Source: Burkholderiaceae bacterium
Lineage (GTDB): Bacteria > Pseudomonadota > Gammaproteobacteria > Burkholderiales > Burkholderiaceae_C
Assembly: GCA_017999135.1 (NCBI GenBank)
Contig: JAGOBT010000073.1
Coordinates: forward strand, 1 to 9,969
Direction: 5' to 3'
DNA length: 9,969 nt
Shown: positions 1-4,989 of the stretch, piece by piece
Numbering within the stretch: the first letter of the stretch is position 1
Layout: each line of letters opens with the position of its first letter
Notes under the pieces: generated by a model
The model's database searches: none
What the model saw: the letters and a program-made list of their open reading frames with translations, nothing else
What the model was told of the DNA's origin: nothing
Translations under genes and position numbers: made by a program

Positions 1-446
1 GGCAGCTTGTCGCGTGGGGCGTCGATCTTCAGCACGGCCAGATCGCGGTCGGGAAAGGCGCCCACCAGCCTGGCCGGCCAGGTCGACTGGTCGAGCAGCG
101 TCACCCGGGCGCCGCTGCCTTCCTGGATGACGTGGAAGTTGGTGACGATGTGGCCCGCCTGGTCCCAGACGAAGCCGGTGCCGGTGCCGCGCGGCACCTG
201 TTGCACCGACCGGTTGAAGAAGTCGCGCTCGGTGGCCAGCGTGGTGATGTGCACCACGCTGGGCGAGATGCGCTTGAACACGTCGATGTGGGCCAGTTCG
301 TCGGCGGCCAGTGCACCGCGCGGTGTCACGGCGCGCGGCGCGGCGTCGCCCTTCTGGGCCAGGCCGTCGATGCAGGCGGCACTCAGCAGCAGGGGCAGGG
401 CCAGCAGCAGCGGCCGGCGGCGGAGCAGGGCGGTGGGCAGGGTCAT
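1..446 (-). CDS. HtrA/DegP-like trypsin-fold serine protease, N-terminal part (runs off window start)
   Basis: This is the first 148 codons of an exported serine endopeptidase that would act in the periplasm or at the membrane on misfolded or specific envelope proteins. Residues 1-25 form a signal sequence: three Arg, a Leu-rich core, then SAAC at 22-25, which could be a weak lipobox or a signal peptidase I region. The S1C protease fold starts near residue 54. FKRISPSVVHI (57-67) is the usual HtrA opening strand. RGTGTGFVW (86-94) precedes the catalytic His in TNFHVI (His105), and the catalytic Asp lies in DRDLAVLKI (Asp135). The catalytic Ser (GNSGG type) and any PDZ domain lie outside the window, so activity and subfamily cannot be judged. 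The ATG at 446 is the only start giving a proper signal sequence. It is divergent from the thioesterase gene, with 57 nt between them. Confidence 0.9.
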   Translation of the reverse strand, partial: MTLPTALLRRRPLLLALPLLLSAACIDGLAQKGDAAPRAVTPRGALAADELAHIDVFKRISPSVVHITTLATERDFFNRSVQQVPRGTGTGFVWDQAGHIVTNFHVIQEGSGARVTLLDQSTWPARLVGAFPDRDLAVLKIDAPRDKL

Positions 447-503
447 GGCGCAGGGCAGGGTTGGCAGCCCGGATGATAGGCAGGCTGGCGCTATGCTTCA
501 GCG
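447..503. promoter_or_regulatory. Divergent intergenic promoter region (protease / thioesterase)
   Basis: These 57 bases separate two divergent starts and must hold signals for both genes or a shared promoter. On the minus strand 473-478 reads TATCAT, a fair -10 box 27 nt from the protease start, but the matching -35 position (CTGAAG) is poor. On the plus strand TATGCT (492-497) is too close to the thioesterase start for a normal leader. No convincing Shine-Dalgarno precedes the thioesterase ATG. The assignment rests mainly on gene layout. Confidence 0.3.
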
Positions 504-992
504 ATGACTGCTGCCCCCCCGCCACCACGCCGCAGCGTGGCTGAACAGGCCCTGCTGGACGCCGCCCTGACCGACCTGATCGAACGCCGCATCACCTTCA
601 ACCAGGTGCTGGGCCTGAAGGTGCAGCAGCTGCTGCCCCAGTTGCTGCTGCGCTTCGACATGCGGCCTGATCTGGTGGGCCACGACCACTACGGCCGGCT
701 GCATGGCGGCGTGATCTCCGCCGCGCTCGATGGCCTGGGCGGCGGCGCCATCATGGTCGGCCTGGGCGAGCGCCACCCGCACGAGACGTCCGACCAGGTG
801 ATGCACCGCTTCCTGCGCATCGGCACCATCGACCTGCGGGTCGACTTCCTGCGGCCCGGGCTGGGCCAGCACTTCATCGCCAGCGCCGAGATCACGCGGC
901 TGGGCGGCCGGGTGGGGTCGACCCAGATGCGCCTGCACAACGACAGCGGCGAGCTGATCGCCACGGCGGCGGCTGCCTACATCGTGAGTTGA
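504..992 (+). CDS. YigI-like hotdog-fold acyl-CoA thioesterase
   Basis: A 162-residue PaaI/YigI-type hotdog thioesterase, expected to hydrolyse acyl-CoA thioesters in the cytoplasm as a homotetramer or dimer of dimers. The family signature HGGVISAALD lies at 67-76; the His-Gly-Gly turn and Asp76 sit on the hot-dog helix that forms the active site. GTIDLRVDFLRPG (107-119) is the strand pair typical of the YigI subgroup and closely resembles E. coli YigI as remembered. ITFNQVLGLKV (30-40) is the usual first strand. The C-terminus ends with LIATAAAAYIVS, matching the family's last strand. Length is normal for the family, with a slightly long Pro-rich N-terminus (residues 5-10). The start is the ATG at 504, with a weak ribosome site. 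The natural acyl chain cannot be read from sequence. It is transcribed away from the protease gene and shows no obvious functional link to it. Confidence 0.9.
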   Translation: MTAAPPPPRRSVAEQALLDAALTDLIERRITFNQVLGLKVQQLLPQLLLRFDMRPDLVGHDHYGRLHGGVISAALDGLGGGAIMVGLGERHPHETSDQVMHRFLRIGTIDLRVDFLRPGLGQHFIASAEITRLGGRVGSTQMRLHNDSGELIATAAAAYIVS

Positions 993-1127
993 TGCCGGCG
1001 CGGGCCGTCCGGCGCTCAAGATCGCGCCGGGCTGGTCGAAAGGGCTGGCATGCCCGTGCCTGCCCCACTGCCGCCCCGTGCCCGCGCCTGCGCCGTTGCT
1101 GGCGCCCGCTTGGCTGACCCTGCCCCC

Positions 1128-1132
1128 GGAGG
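1128..1132 (+). promoter_or_regulatory. Strong Shine-Dalgarno GGAGG for the three-gene unknown operon
   Basis: GGAGG sits 6 nt before the ATG at 1139. It fixes that start and supports the reality of a small gene that would otherwise rest on an open frame in GC-rich DNA. The later two genes of the operon have no such site of their own and rely on overlap with the gene before them. Confidence 0.75.
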
Positions 1133-1138
1133 CCAGCC

Positions 1139-1558
1139 ATGCTGAAGCTGGCCCTGGCCCTGTGCATGGGCGGCGCCAGCACCGCCTGCGCCCTGGCGGC
1201 CGTGGGCTGGACGCTGTACGCCGGCCACCCGGATGCCGTGTGGGTGGCCCAATGCTTTGCTGCCTGGGGCTTCGTGGCCGGGCTGGCCTGCGGCGGCTTG
1301 CACCTGTACGCCCACGGCCGCCCTGCGCCGGCGCCGGCTGCGCTGCCGCCGGATGCGATGGCCAGCCTGGTGCGCGCCACGCTGGCCCGCGCCGCCGCCG
1401 AGCGCCAGGCCCGGCCCGGCAGCGCGGCCGACCGCCGCCCTGCCACGGAGCCCGCACCGGCCACCCTGGTGACGCCGGACACGCCGGTCACGCCCGCAGC
1501 GCCACCCGCAGCCACGCCGGCTGAGGTTGCAGCCCGCGCCGAGGTGGCCACCTCATGA
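1139..1558 (+). CDS. Small two-helix membrane protein of unknown function (operon gene 1)
   Basis: I do not recognise this 139-residue protein. Two hydrophobic stretches are visible, at about 4-27 and 36-57, separated by a short loop (YAGHPDAVW), so an inner-membrane hairpin with a cytoplasmic tail is likely. Four Cys fall in or near the helices (residues 9, 17, 39, 51). Residues 62-139 are rich in Ala, Pro and Thr. They include an amphipathic Arg-containing piece (about 73-100), and the rest looks disordered. A good GGAGG Shine-Dalgarno supports the start. Its stop overlaps the next gene's start in an ATGA junction (1555-1558), which points to translational coupling. The 146-nt gap before it probably carries the promoter, but no clear -35/-10 pair can be read there. 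Confidence 0.65.
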   Translation: MLKLALALCMGGASTACALAAVGWTLYAGHPDAVWVAQCFAAWGFVAGLACGGLHLYAHGRPAPAPAALPPDAMASLVRATLARAAAERQARPGSAADRRPATEPAPATLVTPDTPVTPAAPPAATPAEVAARAEVATS

Positions 1559-2037
1559 TTCACGTGCAGATTGCCAGTCAGTTGACTGCCCAGGGCGTCA
1601 GCGGCGTGCGCTGGGTGCTGGTGGAAGCTGTGGATGCACCGCTCGGCGCCGAGCCAGGCGCCCCCGCAGACCCGACTGCCCCGCCCGCAGCGGCCGCCGG
1701 CCCCGCTCCGCAGACGGGCAGCCCAGCCGCCGGCGCCTTGCAGCTGGGCGCGTTGAAACTCGCAGCCGTGGGCCTGGGCCTGGGCGCTGCGTTGTGGACG
1801 GCCCATGTGCAGGTGGGCCCGCCTGATGCACCGCCGACGGCGCCGGTCGCACCGGCTGCGCCGGCGCCCGCCACGCCGCAGGCCCTGCCCGCCCACCAGG
1901 ACAGCCATGGCTCGCCGGCTGGGTCGGCGCCGCCTGCGCAGGCCCGGCCCCTGCCGCCAGCCACCGCGCCGGACCGGCCGGCACCGCCGGCACCTGCGGC
2001 ATCGGGTGGCCTGCCCCGACTCACCGCGTCCCTCTGA
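1555..2037 (+). CDS. Pro/Ala-rich single-pass membrane protein of unknown function (operon gene 2)
   Basis: A 160-residue protein with no recognised domain. Residues 1-27 form a short ordered-looking segment (MIHVQIASQL, then VRWVLVEAVD). Residues 30-60 are an Ala/Pro linker. Residues 63-85 are a hydrophobic helix (ALQLGALKLA onward) that should span the membrane. Residues 88-150 are almost pure Pro/Ala low complexity, which could span part of the envelope if exported. Such composition can arise from spurious frames in GC-rich DNA. However, the ATGA overlap with the gene before and the TGATG overlap with the gene after, in an unbroken same-strand series, argue that it is translated. There is no Shine-Dalgarno of its own, so re-initiation is likely. 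Confidence 0.55.
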   Translation: MIHVQIASQLTAQGVSGVRWVLVEAVDAPLGAEPGAPADPTAPPAAAAGPAPQTGSPAAGALQLGALKLAAVGLGLGAALWTAHVQVGPPDAPPTAPVAPAAPAPATPQALPAHQDSHGSPAGSAPPAQARPLPPATAPDRPAPPAPAASGGLPRLTASL

Positions 2038-2636
2038 TGACCCACCCGTCCCCCACTGAACCGCTGCCCTGGCATGACGAGGCCGATGTGCTCGGCGTGC
2101 GTGTGCGGGTCTTCTTCTTCGACCCGGCCGAGGTCGATGCGCGTGCCGAATTCGTGGCGCGCCAGGTGCCCATCCTGCGCCAGAGTGGGGCCCGCCTGCT
2201 GTTCCCCGAGGGCCAGCGCCAGGGCTACCGTGCCGGCCTGCTGCTGGCCCTGCCCGATGCGGTGCTGGCGCACGGCGACGGCCTGCTGTGTCTGTCCTAC
2301 AAGGGCGGCGATGGCCGGCTGGTGGAGCCGTCGCAGTGGCGTGCGCAGTTCCGGGTCGACGTGATGCTGCAGTGCATTGCCAACGCGATGGCGGTGGCCG
2401 GCCAGCGCCAGCAGCCCACCGCGGCCCTGTGGCGCGGCACCAACCTGCTGTGCCAGTTCGACCCCGGCGTGGCCGCGCTGGAATGCCTGGCCACGCACAT
2501 CGGCGCCGCGCGGCACTACTGGCGTGAGCTGCAGTCGGTCAGCCCGGCGCAGTTGGCCGCGTTCTGCGAGCCGCGCCTGCGGGCACTGCCCGGCCTGGCG
2601 GACAGCGCTGCCAGCGCCCCCACCGCCGCGGCCTGA
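2037..2636 (+). CDS. Soluble protein of unknown function with faint PD-(D/E)XK-like layout (operon gene 3)
   Basis: A 199-residue protein without signal peptide or membrane helix, normal in composition apart from a low-complexity tail (188-199). I cannot name its family. A plausible alternating strand/helix core runs from residue 19 to 165: strands VLGVRVRVFFF (18-28), AGLLLALPDAVL (66-77) and GLLCLSYK (82-89), then a helix with Gln112 (about 103-121), and a strand with ALWRGTNLL (130-138). The series Pro-Asp (73-74), S-Y-K (87-89) and Gln112 mimics the spacing of RecB/Cas4-type nuclease folds, but Ser stands where Asp/Glu is expected. This is inference only. The ATG shares its A with the previous stop (TGATG), so translation is coupled. 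Its last 121 bases overlap the 3' end of the opposite-strand 401-residue gene. Confidence 0.7.
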   Translation: MTHPSPTEPLPWHDEADVLGVRVRVFFFDPAEVDARAEFVARQVPILRQSGARLLFPEGQRQGYRAGLLLALPDAVLAHGDGLLCLSYKGGDGRLVEPSQWRAQFRVDVMLQCIANAMAVAGQRQQPTAALWRGTNLLCQFDPGVAALECLATHIGAARHYWRELQSVSPAQLAAFCEPRLRALPGLADSAASAPTAAA

Positions 2637-3721
2637 CCGGCCGCCCGGCGTGGCGCCGGCACAGCGGCGGGTGCCGCCAATGCCCAGCCATCGGTGGCTG
2701 CGTCCGCGCTGAGCCAGCGGCCACCACCCACCACCAGGCCGCGCTGGCTGGCGCGCTGCAGCAGCAGTTCACAGTCGGCAGCGCCCAGCCGGCTGGCCAG
2801 GCGCTGCCAGCGCCGCTGCACCAGCACGTCGGCCCAGGTGTCTTCCATGGCCTGGCGCAGTTGCTGCGGCGCGGGCTGGGGGCCCGAACCCAGCCGGCGC
2901 GCCAGCAGGGTGTGCATGAAGATCTGGAAGGCCTGCCGCGCATCGGCACCCGGCACCAGGGCGGCCAGACCCAGCAGGCGGCGCGCATAGCCGGCCTGGC
3001 TGAACTGCAGCGTCAGCATCACCTGCAGCGCCTGCACCGGGTTGATCACCCGCACCCGGTTGGGTGGCAGCACCCGCAGCGGCAGGCTGGCCGCCACCGC
3101 ATGCGGCAGCGGCGTGGCAAAACTGGCCAGCACCACCAGGCGCTGCCAGGCGTCGGCGTCCAGGCCGGCGTGGTTGCCGCGGCTGGCGGCCAGCGCGTCA
3201 GCCTGCGCCCGTGCGGCGGCCCAGTCGCCCGGGCCCCAGGCCTGCGCCACCTGCTGGCCCACCACCGCCAGGTTGCCGGCGGCATAGGCGGCAGCCGTGT
3301 TCAGGCGCAGCACGGTGGCATCGTCGGGGCCGCCGGTGGCCAGCAGCAGTGGCAGGCGGCTCACTGGGCACAGCGGCACGTCGATGCGGGTCAGGAAGGC
3401 GGGGTTGACCTGCTGGTCCTCGAAGGCAGCACCCTCCTGCCAGGCCTGCAGGCGCAGCGCCAGCCACTGGCGCACTGCGGCGGTGGCGCGTTGGCGCCGC
3501 TCACCAAAGGCCGCCCGGCCGGCGGCCCAGCCCTGGCCCACCGGGTTGTGGTCGTTCAGGTGCCGCAGCGGCGGGGTGATGCGGTGGCGGGCATGGTCCC
3601 AGCCGATGGCGAAGCCGGCGTCGTCCAGCGTGGCCATGGTGGCAAGGGCGGGCAGGGCAGGCGCGTCGCCCGGCAGGGCAGCAGGCAGCGTGGGGCTGAA
3701 CTCGAAGGCGGCTTGGGCCAT
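2516..3721 (-). CDS. Conserved-looking 401-residue protein of unknown function, divergent from a WYL regulator
   Basis: No family is recognised and there is no signal peptide or membrane segment, so it is probably cytoplasmic. Ordered regions include WDHARHRITPPLRHLNDHNP (41-60) and a long helical stretch (about 64-97). A segment with CPVSRLPL (118-125) is followed by LRLNTAAAYAAGNLAVV (138-154). This order (Cys-Pro-x-Ser/Thr, then R-L-N, Tyr, G-N-L) recalls HNH-like zinc-binding folds, but the second Cys pair and catalytic His are not visible, so no activity is claimed. Residues 186-345 look helical, with LRVLPPNRVRVINPVQALQ (215-233) as a notable motif. Residues 346-401 are low complexity and overlap the opposite gene. 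GGAG (3727-3730) lies 5 nt before the ATG and supports the start. Divergence from the WYL gene across paired palindromes suggests it is that regulator's target. Confidence 0.8.
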   Translation of the reverse strand: MAQAAFEFSPTLPAALPGDAPALPALATMATLDDAGFAIGWDHARHRITPPLRHLNDHNPVGQGWAAGRAAFGERRQRATAAVRQWLALRLQAWQEGAAFEDQQVNPAFLTRIDVPLCPVSRLPLLLATGGPDDATVLRLNTAAAYAAGNLAVVGQQVAQAWGPGDWAAARAQADALAASRGNHAGLDADAWQRLVVLASFATPLPHAVAASLPLRVLPPNRVRVINPVQALQVMLTLQFSQAGYARRLLGLAALVPGADARQAFQIFMHTLLARRLGSGPQPAPQQLRQAMEDTWADVLVQRRWQRLASRLGAADCELLLQRASQRGLVVGGGRWLSADAATDGWALAAPAAVPAPRRAAGQAAAVGALAALSARPGSARRRGSQNAANCAGLTDCSSRQ

Positions 3722-3726
3722 GGGGT

Positions 3727-3730
3727 CTCC
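3727..3730 (-). promoter_or_regulatory. Shine-Dalgarno GGAG of the 401-residue gene
   Basis: On the minus strand TGGAGACCCC precedes the ATG at 3721, placing GGAG 5 nt upstream. It supports this start over downstream in-frame ATGs such as Met29 and leaves 180 nt for the divergent control region. Confidence 0.6.
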
Positions 3731-3777
3731 AGGAAGTGGCGCCAGGACATTCCGGCCTGGCCAGTCTCTGCGCTGGG

Positions 3778-3796
3778 TGGCTCATGGCGTGAGCCA
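3778..3796. promoter_or_regulatory. Palindromic operator candidate, copy 1 (TGGCTCA-N5-TGAGCCA)
   Basis: A perfect inverted repeat with 7-bp arms and the spacer TGGCG lies 57 bp upstream of the 401-residue gene start. The same arms and spacer length recur at 3834-3854, centred 57 bp away. A dimeric winged-HTH WYL regulator is encoded next door, so this is probably its binding site. No T-run follows, so it is not a terminator. Confidence 0.65.
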
Positions 3797-3833
3797 GTTC
3801 AATCAGGCGCCTTGCCGCCCTGCTGCTGCAGGG

Positions 3834-3854
3834 GTGGCTCATTGTTTGAGCCAC
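3834..3854. promoter_or_regulatory. Palindromic operator candidate, copy 2 (GTGGCTCA-N5-TGAGCCAC)
   Basis: A perfect inverted repeat with 8-bp arms and the AT-rich spacer TTGTT ends 47 nt before the WYL regulator start. It matches copy 1 over both 7-bp arms, while the spacers differ. Its place just upstream of the regulator gene suggests autoregulation, with copy 1 serving the divergent gene or allowing cooperative binding or looping. Confidence 0.65.
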
Positions 3855-3901
3855 TGGCATGGCAGACTGCCACAGCCCCGCCCAGCTGCCCGCCGCCCGC
3901 C

Positions 3902-4915
3902 ATGACCAAGACCGCCCGCCTGTACAAGATCGAGCAGCTCATCCGCCACCGCGGCAACGTCAGCTTTGCGCAGATGCTCGAATCGCTGGAGGTGTCGCCC
4001 GCCACCCTGAAGCGCGACCTGGAGTACCTGCGCGACCAGCTGGGCGCTCCCATCGTCTACGACCGCGACAGCAACGGCTACCGCTTCGACGCGCCGGCAG
4101 GCGGTGCCAGCGGAAGCCCGGCCTGGCGCGGCGACAAGCACGAGCTGCCCGGCCTGTGGTTCAGCGAGCGCGAGCTGTATTCGCTGCTGATGGCGCACCA
4201 GCTGCTGGCCGGGCTGGACGCCGACGGCACCCTCAGTCGCCACCTGCAGCCGCTGCTTGACCGCATCCACGAGCTGCTGGGCCCGGGCGGCGACAGCGAC
4301 GCCCAGGCGCTGATGAAACGGGTGAAGATCGTCAGCGCGTTGCGCCGGCCAGTGCCGCCCGACTGCTTCGAGCGCATGGGCGAGGCGCTGCTGCGCCGCC
4401 GCCGGCTGCAGATGCGCTACCTCACCCGCGCGCGGGGCGAGATCAGCGAGCGCGAGGTGTCGCCGCAACGCCTGGTGCACTACCGCAACACCTGGTACCT
4501 GGACGCCTGGTGCCACAGCCGCGAGCGCCTGCTGCGCTTTGCGCTGGACGCGGTGCAGGAGGCGCATGTGCGCCCCACCCGCGCCAAGGACGTGGCCCTG
4601 CGCCAGGTGCAGGCCGAGATGGACAGTGGCTATGGCATCTTTGCCGGCGGCACACGCCAGCAGGCCTTGTTGCGCTTCAGCCCGCAGGTGGCACCGTGGA
4701 TCAGTCGCGAGGAGTGGCACCCCGACCAGGAAGGCCGGTTGCTCGATGACGGCAGCTGGGAACTGCGCTTGCCCTATGTCGACGAGACCGAGCTGGTGAT
4801 GGACCTGCTGCGCCAGGGCGAGCAGGTGCAGGTGCTGGCGCCCGACAGCCTGCGCCAGGCGGTGCGGCAGCGGCTGGCGGCCGCCCTGGCGGCCTATGGC
4901 ACCGCGCCGGCTTGA
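3902..4915 (+). CDS. YafY/BrxR-type transcriptional regulator (HTH-WYL-WCX)
   Basis: A 337-residue ligand-responsive transcription factor. The N-terminal winged helix-turn-helix spans 1-62: YKIEQLIRHRG opens it, the recognition helix is SPATLKRDLEYLR (32-44), and the wing is PIVYDRDSNGYRF (50-62). A helical linker fills 86-150. The WYL domain (about 155-225) carries Tyr194-Arg195 and the motif WYL at 198-200 in YRNTWYLDAWC. The WCX dimerisation/effector domain (about 245-332) includes GYGIFAGG (243-250) and EWHPDQEGRL (271-280). Family members dimerise and bind palindromes, and they sense nucleic acid or nucleotide ligands through the WYL pocket. This fits the two TGGCTCA-N5-TGAGCCA repeats just upstream. 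The ATG at 3902 begins at the conserved HTH. The frame stays open far upstream, but that part is antisense to the neighbouring gene. Target and ligand are unknown. Confidence 0.92.
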   Translation: MTKTARLYKIEQLIRHRGNVSFAQMLESLEVSPATLKRDLEYLRDQLGAPIVYDRDSNGYRFDAPAGGASGSPAWRGDKHELPGLWFSERELYSLLMAHQLLAGLDADGTLSRHLQPLLDRIHELLGPGGDSDAQALMKRVKIVSALRRPVPPDCFERMGEALLRRRRLQMRYLTRARGEISEREVSPQRLVHYRNTWYLDAWCHSRERLLRFALDAVQEAHVRPTRAKDVALRQVQAEMDSGYGIFAGGTRQQALLRFSPQVAPWISREEWHPDQEGRLLDDGSWELRLPYVDETELVMDLLRQGEQVQVLAPDSLRQAVRQRLAAALAAYGTAPA

Positions 4916-4932
4916 CGTGCCGCCGGTCGGGT

Positions 4933-4947
4933 GCGGTGTGGCACCGC
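4933..4947. other. Short hairpin GCGGTG-TGG-CACCGC after the WYL gene
   Basis: A perfect 6-bp stem with a 3-nt loop lies 17 nt past the WYL stop. No T-tract follows, so it is at best a weak or Rho-associated terminator, or an mRNA 3'-end stabiliser. It could also fold in the leader of the kinase mRNA. Confidence 0.3.
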
Positions 4948-4957
4948 GTACCATGGC

Positions 4958-4971
4958 CTGCATCGATGCAG
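4958..4971. promoter_or_regulatory. 14-bp perfect palindrome upstream of the sensor kinase
   Basis: CTGCATCGATGCAG reads the same on both strands and ends 18 nt before the kinase ATG. This could be a regulator site or part of an mRNA leader fold that limits translation, since the kinase start has no clear Shine-Dalgarno. It is unrelated in sequence to the TGGCTCA operators. Confidence 0.35.
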
Positions 4972-4989
4972 TGACGTGCTTGTCCACCG

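Noticed and set aside
461..497. TTGGCA / TATGCT as a sigma-70 promoter for the thioesterase
   Set aside because: The boxes are 25 bp apart, too far for a normal promoter, and the -10 would leave almost no leader before the ATG.
994..1013. Possible terminator hairpin GCCGG/CCGGC after the thioesterase
   Set aside because: The stem is only 5 bp with a 10-nt loop and no T-run follows, so it is not better than background in GC-rich sequence.
498..2516. Long minus-strand open frames (498-1457, 892-1908, 1578-2516)
   Set aside because: They overlap the thioesterase and the three-gene operon, show Arg/Ala/Gly-rich shadow composition and have no motif or ribosome site.
2861..3901. Upstream extension of the WYL frame (open from 2861, about 347 extra residues)
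   Set aside because: It is antisense to the 401-residue gene, crosses the palindromic control region and has Gln/Gly/His-rich shadow composition. The conserved HTH begins exactly at the ATG at 3902.
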